Assembly: GCA_021295965.1 (NCBI GenBank)
Contig: JAGWBI010000006.1
Span: 1,005 to 65,004, forward strand
DNA length: 64,000 nucleotides
Origin: Dehalococcoidia bacterium
Lineage (GTDB): Bacteria; Chloroflexota; Dehalococcoidia; Lucifugimonadales; UBA3495
Direction: 5' to 3'
Shown here: one piece after another, positions 42,148-49,888 of the stretch
Layout: every line of letters starts with the position of its first letter
How positions within the stretch are numbered: the stretch's first letter is position 1
Translations under genes and position numbers: made by a program
The notes under the pieces: model-generated
Database searches by the model: none
What the model saw: the letters and a program-made list of their open reading frames with translations, nothing else
What the model was told of the DNA's origin: nothing

Positions 42148-43569
42148 ATGGACCCCGAACTCGCCTTCACTCCCGCCACCGACATACGGCGCATGATTGC
42201 CGACGGCGAAATTTCCTCGGTGGAACTCACCGAGTTTTTCTACCAGCGGATCGAAGAACTGAACCCCCAACTCAATGCCTACCTTACGCTCTGCCCGGAT
42301 CAGGCTTTGGCCGATGCCAGGGCAGCCGACGAGGCGGTGCAGCGCGGCGACGAATTGGGCCCCCTGCACGGTATCCCGATCTCCGTCAAGGACCTGGAGT
42401 TGACCAACGGGGTCAGGACGACGATGGGCTCAGCCATTTTCCGCGACCGCGTGCCCGACATGGACTCCATCGTGGTGGAGCGTGTGAAAGCGGCCGGCGG
42501 CGTAATCCTGGGCAAGACCAACACGCCGGAGTTCGGGCAGTCTGGTACCACCGAAAACCTGGTCAGCGAGCCGTGCCGCAACCCGTGGAACACCGACTAC
42601 ACGCCCGGCGGCAGCAGCGGCGGCGCAGCGGCGGCATTGGCCGCCGGCCTCTGCACCCTCGCCACCGGCAGCGACGGCGGCGGCAGCATTCGCATTCCGT
42701 CCAGCTTCAGCGGCGTCACGGGCATCAAACCGTCGCAGGGCCGTGTGCCCCGCTACGGAGGCTACGGCGGGCCGGCAGTGAACCACTTCTCCCAGAGCGG
42801 CCCCATGAGCCGCACCGTTCGCGATACTGCCATGCTGCTCCAGGCGCTCGCCGGCCCCGACTCCCGGGACGCCAACACCATGACCGACCTCCCACCGGAC
42901 TACATGGCGGCGCTGGAGGGCGGCGTCGCCGGCTGGCGCATTGCGTGGAGCGACGATCTGGGCTACGCCGCCGTGGACCCCGAGGTAGTGCAGATCACCC
43001 GCGCCGCCGCCCAGATCTTCCAGGAGATGGGGGCGACTGTCGAAGAAGCGGCGCCGGAGATTGAGGGCGGCGACCCGTTCCCGGCTTTCTCCACCGTGTT
43101 TGGCACCGCATCCTACACTTCATACGAGAGCCTCTATCCCGAGCGGCGAGATGAATTGACCCACTACGTGCGGAACACCTTTGATGCGGCGTCAAAGCAC
43201 ACCGCTGCCGACTTGTCGAGGGCCTTGGCTTACGTTGACCGGCTCAAGCGCCGGTTCGCTGACTTCTTCAACACCTACGACCTGCTGTTGACGCCGGCCA
43301 TGGCGGTTACGGCCTTCCCCATCGGCCAGCATCCCACCAGCATCGCCGGTCGCTCGGTGGAGCCGTGGTGGGGCTATCTGCCCTTCACCTTCCCCATCAA
43401 CATGAGCGGGCAAACGGCGTCCAGCGTACCCTGCGGTTTCTCCGCCGCCGGCCTTCCTGTCGGTCTGCACATCGTGGGCCCGGCCGGGGGAGAGGGCCGA
43501 GTGTTGCGGGCAATGGCGGCCTTCGAGGATGCCCAGCCCTGGGCACAGCGCCGGCCGCCGGTCTCTTAG
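42148..43569 (+). CDS. Amidase (amidase signature family)
   Basis: A 473-residue amidase. The Ser-cisSer-Lys triad is visible: K in PISVKDLE, Ser in the TGSDGGGSIRIPSSFSG segment, and the glycine/serine-rich GGSSGGAAAALAAGLCTLATGS. These enzymes hydrolyse amides or nitrile-derived amides in the cytoplasm. Length is standard. It follows the membrane protein gene by 48 bp and ends 21 bases before a family B repeat. ATG 42148 follows CAGGAGCGCGTC. Confidence 0.92.
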   Translation: MDPELAFTPATDIRRMIADGEISSVELTEFFYQRIEELNPQLNAYLTLCPDQALADARAADEAVQRGDELGPLHGIPISVKDLELTNGVRTTMGSAIFRDRVPDMDSIVVERVKAAGGVILGKTNTPEFGQSGTTENLVSEPCRNPWNTDYTPGGSSGGAAAALAAGLCTLATGSDGGGSIRIPSSFSGVTGIKPSQGRVPRYGGYGGPAVNHFSQSGPMSRTVRDTAMLLQALAGPDSRDANTMTDLPPDYMAALEGGVAGWRIAWSDDLGYAAVDPEVVQITRAAAQIFQEMGATVEEAAPEIEGGDPFPAFSTVFGTASYTSYESLYPERRDELTHYVRNTFDAASKHTAADLSRALAYVDRLKRRFADFFNTYDLLLTPAMAVTAFPIGQHPTSIAGRSVEPWWGYLPFTFPINMSGQTASSVPCGFSAAGLPVGLHIVGPAGGEGRVLRAMAAFEDAQPWAQRRPPVS

Positions 43570-43589
43570 CGCACCGAAGCGGCGCAGCC

Positions 43590-43615
43590 GGGGCGGGTTT
43601 CAAACCCGCCCCTAC
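43590..43615. repeat. Family B palindrome (variant TTTCAAA)
   Basis: GGGCGGGTTTCAAACCCGCC, a version with TTTCAAA at the centre, between convergent genes. Confidence 0.9.
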
Positions 43616-43632
43616 GATTTACCGCTGGAGGT

Positions 43633-44463
43633 TTATTCCTCGTCGCGGATGCGGGAGTACATCGCCAGCGGCGTTGCCGCCAGCAAACCGGCATCCACCG
43701 GCAGCACCACGCCGGAAACCCAGCGTGCTTCGTCACTGGCCAGGAACAGGGCGGCGTAGGCGATGTCCCACGCGTTACCCTCGATTCCCAGGGGACCGGC
43801 CTTGCGCCGATTCTGCCGTGTCTCCTCGGCCATCGCGCCGGCGACCATGGGCGTGTAGATATGTCCGGGCGCAATCACGTTGACGCGGATGTTGTCACGG
43901 CCCAGATGCACCGCCATCGTCTCCGACATCCCGATCACACCCGACTTGGAAGCCGAATACGGAATGCTGGCAAGGCCGCTGCCGGCCCGCACGCCGGCGA
44001 TGGAGGACATATTGATGATGCTGCCGCCGCCGGCGGCGATCATCTTCGGCGCGGCGTACTTGGTGGTCAGCATCATGCTCTTCAAATTCACGTCCAGCAC
44101 GTTGTCCCAAACGCTTTCCTCAACGTCGGTGGGCGTGCCCGGGCCGGTGATGCCGACGTTATTGAACAGGATGTGCAGCGCCCCGTAGCGTTCCACGGCG
44201 GCGTTCACGATGGCCTCGCAATCGGAGGCGTCGGTCACGTCGGCCGCCATGACCGACGCCTCGCCACCCTGCTCGTGGATGATGGCCAACGTCTCCTCGG
44301 CGGCTTGCGTGTTGCGATCCACCAGCAGAACCTTCGCGCCTTCCTGGGCAAACAGGATTGAAGCGGCCTTGCCGGTTCCGGTACCGGGGCCGCTGGAGCC
44401 GGCTCCCGTGACAATAGCGACTTTATCTTGCAGGCGGGGACGGCCCGACGGCAGCAGGGTCAT
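43633..44463 (-). CDS. Short-chain dehydrogenase/reductase
   Basis: A 276-residue SDR starting at ATG 44463 after GGAGGTTGAAA. The cofactor loop reads TGAGSSGPGTGTGKAA, with an insertion between the first and last glycines of TGxxxGxG. Catalytic residues are in IPYSASKSGVIGMSE (Y-x-x-x-K) and the Ser in SIINMSSIAGV. NNVGITGPG replaces NNAG. It would use NAD(P)(H); substrate unknown. Last gene of the minus-strand cluster. Confidence 0.88.
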   Translation of the reverse strand: MTLLPSGRPRLQDKVAIVTGAGSSGPGTGTGKAASILFAQEGAKVLLVDRNTQAAEETLAIIHEQGGEASVMAADVTDASDCEAIVNAAVERYGALHILFNNVGITGPGTPTDVEESVWDNVLDVNLKSMMLTTKYAAPKMIAAGGGSIINMSSIAGVRAGSGLASIPYSASKSGVIGMSETMAVHLGRDNIRVNVIAPGHIYTPMVAGAMAEETRQNRRKAGPLGIEGNAWDIAYAALFLASDEARWVSGVVLPVDAGLLAATPLAMYSRIRDEE

Positions 44464-44484
44464 TTTCAACCTCCGGCAAATTGG

Positions 44485-44510
44485 TGGGGGCGAATAATCA
44501 TTCGCCCCCA
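44485..44510. repeat. Family C palindrome (variant AATCATT)
   Basis: GGGGCGAATAATCATTCGCC core between the SDR and the AhpD-like gene. Confidence 0.85.
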
Positions 44511-44532
44511 TGGAGTTGTGAGTTGACGAGGG

Positions 44533-45099
44533 CTAGGTTGCCGACACCGGCTGCGGGCTGAGCAGCCAGTCCTGAGCTTGTTTGGCGGCGTCAGAAAGCC
44601 ATTGGCTCATGATGGCTTCTCGGCCTTCGGGAATTTCCACGCCCAGACCGTCGGCCAGGCGGTTCATGAAGTTGAACACACAGGTTATCGCCACCGTGGA
44701 CAGTATCTGCTGATCGGTGAGGCCCACGGTGCGCAGGCCCTCAACATCCGATTCCCGCATCAATGCGGGTGTCAACGTCAGTTTGACGGCATAATCCAGA
44801 ATGGCCCGGGTCTGGGGGTCCAGGTCGGCTTGCTTGTAATCATGGATGATGTGGCTGGAATACTCAGGATCGCCGGAATGCTGACGGAGGAACCCTCCGT
44901 GGGCGACGGCTCAATAACGGCAGCGGTTGACCAGCGAAACCACCGTAGCGATTGCCTCTTCCTGGGTGCGTGTCAACGCCGAGGAGCCAAAGGTGGCTTT
45001 GTGATTAAGATTCTGCACCGCTGCCATCAAGTCGGGGTTGATGGACATACACTTGATGACCGACGGCACCGCCGCGTCGTCTTCGCGTATCCAGGACAT
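44533..45099 (-). CDS. Probable AhpD/CMD-like selenoprotein (in-frame TGA = Sec)
   Basis: A single frame from ATG 45099 (preceded by AAGGAG) to a stop at 44533 is interrupted only by TGA at 44911-44913. Read as selenocysteine it gives 188 residues: C60-R-Y-U63 then AVAHGGFLRQ, where relatives have CxxC followed by the conserved His. The rest matches peroxidase-related AhpD/CMD proteins: MSWIREDDA opening, EAIATVVSLVNRCRY, DLDPQTRAILDYAVKLT and FNFMNRLADGLGVEIPEG. A short hairpin follows the TGA at SECIS distance. Such redox proteins reduce peroxides or act as thiol-disulfide partners. A plain nonsense mutation is the alternative; the exact placing on the redox motif and the hairpin argue against it. 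selA/B/C/D are not in this window. Confidence 0.78.
44884..44900 (-). promoter_or_regulatory. Candidate bacterial SECIS hairpin
   Basis: On the minus strand ACGGAGG-GTT-CCTCCGT, ten bases after the TGA. Counting the outer six pairs as stem, the loop is GGTTC and begins 17 bases after the UGA, close to the geometry of E. coli fdhF, whose loop also begins with GG. Confidence 0.65.
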
Positions 45100-45121
45100 T
45101 TGAAAGGCTCCTTCATTCGGT

Positions 45122-45150
45122 GTAGGGGCGGGTTTGAAACCCGCCCCTAC
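45122..45150. repeat. Family B palindrome overlapping the thioesterase stop
   Basis: GGGCGGGTTTGAAACCCGCC core. The TAG stop of the minus-strand thioesterase (45147-45149) lies within the repeat's CCTAC end. Confidence 0.9.
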
Positions 45151-45542
45151 GGATGCTCGGTTCGTGGCACCACCGCCATCTTGTGCTCCGCCGTCCCCAG
45201 CACCAGGTCTCCCAGTTTCGCCACCACCTCGAACCGCAACTTGTTGCCGGACACGTCGGTCAGTACGGAACGGGCCTCCACATCGCTGCCCAGGTCCGCC
45301 GGCGCGAGATGCTTTACGTTGACTTCGTACCCTACCGCCGTTTGTTGGGGGTGAAGCAACGGCAGCACCGCGTGGTATGACGCCTGTTCCATCAGCATAA
45401 TCATGGCCGGCGTGCTGAACTTGGGTGTGTGGGGCGCCAGGTGCTCGTCGGCAACCGTTAATTGCGTTTCGCCTGCCAAACCAGGCCGTATGGCCGGGTT
45501 GATCGGCAGGCGAACCGGATCCGAAGCGCCGGGAGTTGCCAT
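45147..45542 (-). CDS. Hotdog-fold thioesterase (fluoroacetyl-CoA thioesterase-like)
   Basis: 131 residues of a single hotdog domain. INPAIRPGLAGETQLTVADEHLAPH, STPAMIMLMEQASYHAVLPLL and VGYEVNVKHLAPADLGSDVEARSVLTDVSGNKLRFEVVA reproduce the pattern of FlK-type and related thioesterases, where the TPAMIMLME Glu and the H-L-A-P segment contribute to the active site. It hydrolyses an acyl-CoA or acyl-carrier thioester; substrate unknown. It lies 26 bp after the UGSC gene and upstream of the AhpD-like selenoprotein gene. Confidence 0.82.
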   Translation of the reverse strand: MATPGASDPVRLPINPAIRPGLAGETQLTVADEHLAPHTPKFSTPAMIMLMEQASYHAVLPLLHPQQTAVGYEVNVKHLAPADLGSDVEARSVLTDVSGNKLRFEVVAKLGDLVLGTAEHKMAVVPRTEHP

Positions 45543-45568
45543 GGGCAGCAGCCCGGTAGAGGCGGCGA

Positions 45569-46105
45569 CTACGCTGCGACGGGTTGCCCCGTCAGGATGG
45601 ACTCCACCTCGTCCGCAAGCTCAGCGGCCCGCTGTTTGACCTCAGCATCAGTGAGGCTGGACAGTGGGTGCTGGGCCACCACGTAGCGATACTCAGGCAC
45701 GCCCATCATGCGGGTCATGGCCTGGGCGGTGTTGAGGAACACGTGGGTGATGATGGCCGCGGTGGGGACGCCGCGCTTTTCCATGTCGATTCCGTCGTGC
45801 ACACTGCACGAGCTGCAGGTGATGAGGTAATCAACCTCCCCGAGGATGGAGTCGATAACGTCCTGCTTGGCCGGCAGGCTGGCGTGGTGCTTGCTGAAGT
45901 ACTTAACCTCAGAGAAGCCGTGCCGCTCGTTGAGGATGTTGCCCAACTCATGCAGCAGCTGGTCGGCATTGGCCTTGGAGTTCTCCATGAGGCCCAGCCG
46001 CTTGCCGGCAAGCCCGGCGGAGCGGTCGTTCATGCGGAACGGCGTTTGAGGCAACTCGGTGCCCTTGGGGTTCACGAGCCTGAGGCTCGTTTCGGCGGTC
46101 GTCAT
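45569..46105 (-). CDS. UGSC family protein, cysteine form
   Basis: 178 residues from ATG 46105 after GGAGG. The motif C97-S-S-C100-S in DYLITCSSCSVHDGIDMEKRG occupies the position of the U-G-S-C motif of the UGSC (seleno)protein family; here the first position is Cys. The remaining features (KRLGLMENSKANADQLL, RMMGVPEYRYVVAQHP) are the family frame. The family is related to part of glycine reductase component B and is thought to be redox-active; function unknown. It sits in a unit with a thioesterase and the AhpD-like selenoprotein, while 46982-48010 is its frequent neighbour type. Confidence 0.75.
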   Translation of the reverse strand: MTTAETSLRLVNPKGTELPQTPFRMNDRSAGLAGKRLGLMENSKANADQLLHELGNILNERHGFSEVKYFSKHHASLPAKQDVIDSILGEVDYLITCSSCSVHDGIDMEKRGVPTAAIITHVFLNTAQAMTRMMGVPEYRYVVAQHPLSSLTDAEVKQRAAELADEVESILTGQPVAA

Positions 46106-46161
46106 ATCTAACCTCCGTTGGCGTGGTGGTCTAAACTCTACTGGATGGGGTGATTGTACAT

Positions 46162-46980
46162 TCAAACGGTGGCGTCGCGTAACCCCTTTTCGCGGAGCAG
46201 TTGGTCGAGCCAGATGCGGTCGGAGTCGGAAAGTGGCGGCTCCGGATCCTGCTGGTAGTCAATGTCCCGGTCATAGGACCCGAGGATGTACACTTCATCG
46301 ATGATTGGGTTCAGGTCTATGGCGATACCTTCGGAGCCTTGGGCCAACGGCATCATGAAGATGGGTATTGGCTGGCGCATACTGAAGACGTACAGCGACG
46401 CATCGGGCGCAAGCCGCGCATTGCTGATGAGGATGCGGTAGTCGCCGCCGGGAACGTCTCCGACGACCGGCATCGGCGGTCCGGCCCGCAGCAGATCAAT
46501 TTCCACCAAATGGGCGAGGCTGTACTGCACCTCGGCGCGTTTGGACAGGTATTCCTGCCGTCCTTTGCTGGATTTGTTCGTGGGCGACAACAGTTCAAGC
46601 ACCGCCACGACCTCGCGGTTGCTGACCCTGATGATTTTCAGGTAATTCTCTCTTTCCACTTCCAACGCCGGCAGTTCTACGGTGATGGCGTCTTCGGTTT
46701 GCCGGGGTTCCGTCTCCAGGGCAACAGCTCTCTCGGCGGCCCAACCAGGATCCAAAACCATGATGTCCGGTATGCGGGAAGAGCGTCGACCGCTGGTATC
46801 GGGCTCCTCAGATACATACGCCCGTTGTTCGATACGCACCAAATAGTCAGGCCGTAGTTGCGAACCTAAAGTACGGGCCAACTCGGCAATCACCCATTGA
46901 TGTATACCGTGCCAAAGCTCAGGGCGCTCCAAGTACGGATTCATCCCGGCGAACGGGTTTTCCGACAATTGCGTCGTCAT
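46162..46980 (-). CDS. DUF4058 family protein
   Basis: 272 residues from ATG 46980, one base after the stop of the upstream gene. DUF4058 features: FAGMNPYLERPELWHGIHQWVIAELARTLGSQLRPDYLVRIEQRAYV, the VVAVLELLSPTNKSS core with a Glu, and a long C-terminal region ending WLDQLLREKGLR. The family is widespread in cyanobacteria and Chloroflexota and resembles restriction-endonuclease-like proteins; no function is proven. Its presence inside this cluster may be coincidental. Confidence 0.85.
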   Translation of the reverse strand: MTTQLSENPFAGMNPYLERPELWHGIHQWVIAELARTLGSQLRPDYLVRIEQRAYVSEEPDTSGRRSSRIPDIMVLDPGWAAERAVALETEPRQTEDAITVELPALEVERENYLKIIRVSNREVVAVLELLSPTNKSSKGRQEYLSKRAEVQYSLAHLVEIDLLRAGPPMPVVGDVPGGDYRILISNARLAPDASLYVFSMRQPIPIFMMPLAQGSEGIAIDLNPIIDEVYILGSYDRDIDYQQDPEPPLSDSDRIWLDQLLREKGLRDATV

Positions 46981-46981
46981 G

Positions 46982-48010
46982 CTAGTCGCCGCCGATCTTC
47001 CTGGTGCGAATGCGGTAGCCGGTGGTGTCGATGATGGCGCTGTAGCGGCCGCCGGTGCCGCCGCCGTGCATGACAAGGATGTCGTTCGGGTCGTTGGCGC
47101 AGCGCATGATGAGTTCCTCGTCGCCGGGACGCTCGGGACCTTGCTTGGAGCCGAGGCGAACCAACTCAGCGCGAGAGCGCCCGCTGTTCTCGATGAGGAA
47201 GTCCTGGATGTCGCGGCGGCTCCAGCCGTCCTGCTGTAGCGTCAGGGCGTGTTCTGGGCCAATGACGATTACCCACTGGGCCGGATAGCGATGGGCCAGC
47301 GCGGTTGACCGCAGAGCATCGCAGATGGAGTACAGGATCTGACGACCCGTGTGGCCGTAGCTGTTGGGCACGCTGACCGGGTTGTAGGCCACCGCCACGG
47401 TGACCACGCTGTCCGACGCCTCAAAGCCACGACTTACGTGCAGCGGTTCCCAGGGAGAGGTCTCCTCATTTTCTGCGACGCAGAAGGTGTACTTGGCGGG
47501 CGTGCCCAGGGTGCCCCGGTCCAGTTGGCCGGGCCAGGCGTCAAAGCCGTTCATGAAGCACAGCCGGACGGCCCGCCCGATGCTCGCGTTGGCGCGAAAG
47601 CCCGGGCCGAACAGTCCGTCCCGGCTGTTGATGCCCAAGGATTCGCGGATGGGGCCGTTGAGTATCATCAGGATGCTGGGGGAACTGGTCGAAGAGGCCG
47701 CCATGTTGACGAAGTTGCGCTCTTCTTCCAGCGTCCGCAGGGCGGTCACCAGCACCGGGAAGTATTCGGCCTGGCAACCGGCCATCACGGCGTTGGCGGC
47801 GGCGTTTTCGGAGGTGATAACCCGGCTCCGCATATCCAGGTTGAGCAACTCTTCTTCTCCGGTGAGGCCGGCGAAAGACAGCATCTCGCGGACTTTGTAA
47901 TCGGCCGGCGGCACTACCGGCAGGCCGTCAGTCCAGCCGAGGCGGAAACATTCCTCAATAGCCTCAATGGTGTCGGCGGTTTCAACATGGCGTTCGGCGC
48001 TGGTGGTCAT
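46982..48010 (-). CDS. Conserved protein of unknown function, UGSC-associated
   Basis: 342 residues. I do not know a named family. Conserved-looking segments: LGWTDGLPVVPPADYKVREML near the N-terminus, VITSENAAANAVMAGCQAEYFPVLVTAL with a single Cys, ILNGPIRESLGINSRDGLFGPGFRANASIGRAVRLCFMNG and KYTFCVAENEETSPWEPLH. The pattern resembles proteins that accompany UGSC proteins in other genomes; a catalytic role with the DYLITCSSC protein is inference. No signal peptide. ATG 48010, nine bases after the upstream PaREP1-like gene. Confidence 0.6.
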   Translation of the reverse strand: MTTSAERHVETADTIEAIEECFRLGWTDGLPVVPPADYKVREMLSFAGLTGEEELLNLDMRSRVITSENAAANAVMAGCQAEYFPVLVTALRTLEEERNFVNMAASSTSSPSILMILNGPIRESLGINSRDGLFGPGFRANASIGRAVRLCFMNGFDAWPGQLDRGTLGTPAKYTFCVAENEETSPWEPLHVSRGFEASDSVVTVAVAYNPVSVPNSYGHTGRQILYSICDALRSTALAHRYPAQWVIVIGPEHALTLQQDGWSRRDIQDFLIENSGRSRAELVRLGSKQGPERPGDEELIMRCANDPNDILVMHGGGTGGRYSAIIDTTGYRIRTRKIGGD

Positions 48011-48019
48011 CGTAATCTC

Positions 48020-48433
48020 CTAATTTTGGGCGGTTTCCGTAAGGGGTTCGAGGATCTCGAGGAGGGTTGCCATCTGGTCGAGGCTGAGGGCGATGCCTTC
48101 AGCATCCAAGAATCTCTTGCGGGTGTAAAAATTTCCGTGCAAATCGTTGGCGATACCTGCCATGCCCAGCAATCGTGGGTCGCCGGTCACACGGCGTGCG
48201 TTGTTCAGCACCACGTTGAATTGGGCGTGTCTTGCATATTCCCACCCCTGAGCCTCGGCGACAGCCTTGGCCATCCAGGCCGCCGCGCCCCAACCCTTCT
48301 CGGATGCCTGATGCAAATCGTCCTCGTCGAGGTACTGCCGGCTTTTGACCAGGAAGGCGCGGGCCTGCTGGCGATAATCATCGATTGCGACCGTCGCTTC
48401 TTCGAAAGGTTCCATCGGTGACGTTTGGGGCAT
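48020..48433 (-). CDS. PaREP1/HEPN-like helical protein, copy 3
   Basis: 137 residues. DEDDLHQASEKGWGAAAWMAKAVAEAQGWEYARHAQFNVVLNNARRV and the later GIANDLHGNFYTRKRFLDAEGI match copies 1 (8890) and 2 (25979). Nine bases separate it from 46982-48010 and five from the small gene upstream, so it belongs to this minus-strand operon. Function unknown. Confidence 0.6.
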   Translation of the reverse strand: MPQTSPMEPFEEATVAIDDYRQQARAFLVKSRQYLDEDDLHQASEKGWGAAAWMAKAVAEAQGWEYARHAQFNVVLNNARRVTGDPRLLGMAGIANDLHGNFYTRKRFLDAEGIALSLDQMATLLEILEPLTETAQN

Positions 48434-48437
48434 GATT

Positions 48438-48761
48438 TCAGTCTCTCAACTTGCCCGTTACCAACAGACCGTCGGTGACGCTGTAGCCATGTCCGGGATC
48501 TGCCAACTCGGTGTTCGTCGCCATATAGGAGGTTCTTCCGCTGACCACAGGGGTGATGGAAATAACGTCGTAGCCGGCGGCATCCAAATCATTGCAGCAG
48601 CGTTCCAGAAATTCGGCCATCTGCTGCAATCGAGTGTGTTCCTCGCTGGTGACGCTGACCTTGCCAACGTTTCCCCCGTGAGTGGACAACGTGGTGTCCG
48701 CGTACACGTAACGGGTAGTGTACCGGGGTTTGTCGGCAGGTGGATGAGCCGAACGGAACAA
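48438..48761 (-). CDS. Small protein of unknown function
   Basis: 107 residues from a TTG at 48761 preceded by GAGGTAA. Sequence includes THGGNVGKVSVTSEEHTRLQQMAEFLERCCNDLDAAGYDVISITPVVSGRTSYM and ends HGYSVTDGLLVTGKLRD. No family recognised. It lies five bases upstream of the PaREP1-like gene, so they are likely co-translated. Confidence 0.55.
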   Translation of the reverse strand: MFRSAHPPADKPRYTTRYVYADTTLSTHGGNVGKVSVTSEEHTRLQQMAEFLERCCNDLDAAGYDVISITPVVSGRTSYMATNTELADPGHGYSVTDGLLVTGKLRD

Positions 48762-48810
48762 CGCGGTTACCTCGCGGGAGCGGCAAACCGGGCGGCGAGT
48801 GGCCGAAAGA

Positions 48811-49716
48811 TTAATCGCCTCCCATGCCCTCGAACCGCAACTGAACGCCGGATTTCTCCTCCTGCAATTTCGCCACCGCGTCGGAGTCCTCGGGTCCCCA
48901 GCCCCGCAGCAGAGCCTCTACGTGGCGCTGGTCCACCAGGTTGGACAGTTCCATGGGAATGCCGTACTCTCGGCCCAGATCCGTCGCCAGGCGCACGTCC
49001 TTGGCCGCCAGAGCGGTGGCGAATCCCGGCTCAAAGTTGTTGGAGAACAGGTAGCGGGGGAACTTCTCGGTGAGGCGACGGTTGCCGCCGCTGCTGTTGG
49101 CGATAACGTCGGCCAGGGTCTCCAGCGACACGCCGGCCTTGACGCCCAGTGTGAGCGATTCCGCCATCAGCACGCCGATGCCCATGGACAGCAGGTTGTT
49201 GCAGATCTTGGTGACCATGCCGTTGCCGATTTCGCCGCAATAGACCACGTGGGTTCCGATGGCGTCCAGCATGGGCTTGACGGTGTCGTAAGTGGAGCGG
49301 TCGCCACCAACCATGACGGCCAGAGTGCCGGCCGCCGCTCCGTACACGCCCCCGCTCACCGGAGCGTCCAGCACGGTCACGCCCCGGGCCGCGCATTCTT
49401 CATGGATGCGCCGGATCACCGTAGGTGAGTTGGTCGAAAGGTCAACGTACACGTCGCCGGAACCGGCAGCGGACATGATCCCGTTTTCCCCCATCACCAC
49501 CGCCTCCACATCGCGAGGCACGGGCAGGGAGGTGAAAATCGCGTCCTTGCCGGCAACGCATCCGGCGGGCGTGTCGGCCCACTCTGCGCCCATCTCCAGC
49601 AGGTTAGTGGCCGACTCCCGGCGCAGGTCGTGCACCGTAAGTTGGTGGCCGGCCTTGATCATATTGGCGGCCATGGGGTTCCCCATGTTGCCCACGCCAA
49701 TAAACCCAGCTTTCAT
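48811..49716 (-). CDS. 3-hydroxyisobutyrate dehydrogenase-like NAD(P)-dependent oxidoreductase
   Basis: 301 residues from ATG 49716 after AGGAGCGATT. GFIGVGNMGNPMAANMIKAGH is the beta-hydroxyacid dehydrogenase Rossmann motif; DAPVSGGVYGAAAGTLAVMVGG and the catalytic-lysine segment GNGMVTKICNNLL are complete. It oxidises a 3-hydroxyacid or reduces a semialdehyde. The longer open frame upstream is not coding. Confidence 0.9.
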   Translation of the reverse strand: MKAGFIGVGNMGNPMAANMIKAGHQLTVHDLRRESATNLLEMGAEWADTPAGCVAGKDAIFTSLPVPRDVEAVVMGENGIMSAAGSGDVYVDLSTNSPTVIRRIHEECAARGVTVLDAPVSGGVYGAAAGTLAVMVGGDRSTYDTVKPMLDAIGTHVVYCGEIGNGMVTKICNNLLSMGIGVLMAESLTLGVKAGVSLETLADVIANSSGGNRRLTEKFPRYLFSNNFEPGFATALAAKDVRLATDLGREYGIPMELSNLVDQRHVEALLRGWGPEDSDAVAKLQEEKSGVQLRFEGMGGD

Positions 49717-49818
49717 AATCAATCGCTCCTGAAACGCCCCCGATGCCATCGACCGGTGGCAGGTGGCCGCATTATAGCATCGCCACCGGAACACCAACCC
49801 GCGGGGTGGAAAGCAATG

Positions 49819-49824
49819 TATAAT
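49819..49824 (+). promoter_or_regulatory. -10 box overlapping the first ATG of the NTase-HEPN frame
   Basis: TATAAT whose last A-T forms part of an in-frame ATG (49823). Transcription would begin downstream of that ATG, which favours the start at 49889. Confidence 0.45.
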
Positions 49825-49888
49825 GCCCGCCATCATCCATGGTCGGCGTCAAGCCGGCTCAAGCCATATCAGCAAAATCCCCCTAGCC

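Noticed and set aside
44533-44775. Separate 80-residue protein (MTPALMRES start)
   Set aside because: It is the C-terminal part of the AhpD-like protein in the same frame as 44911-45099; the intervening 45 codons are family-like and there is only one TGA.
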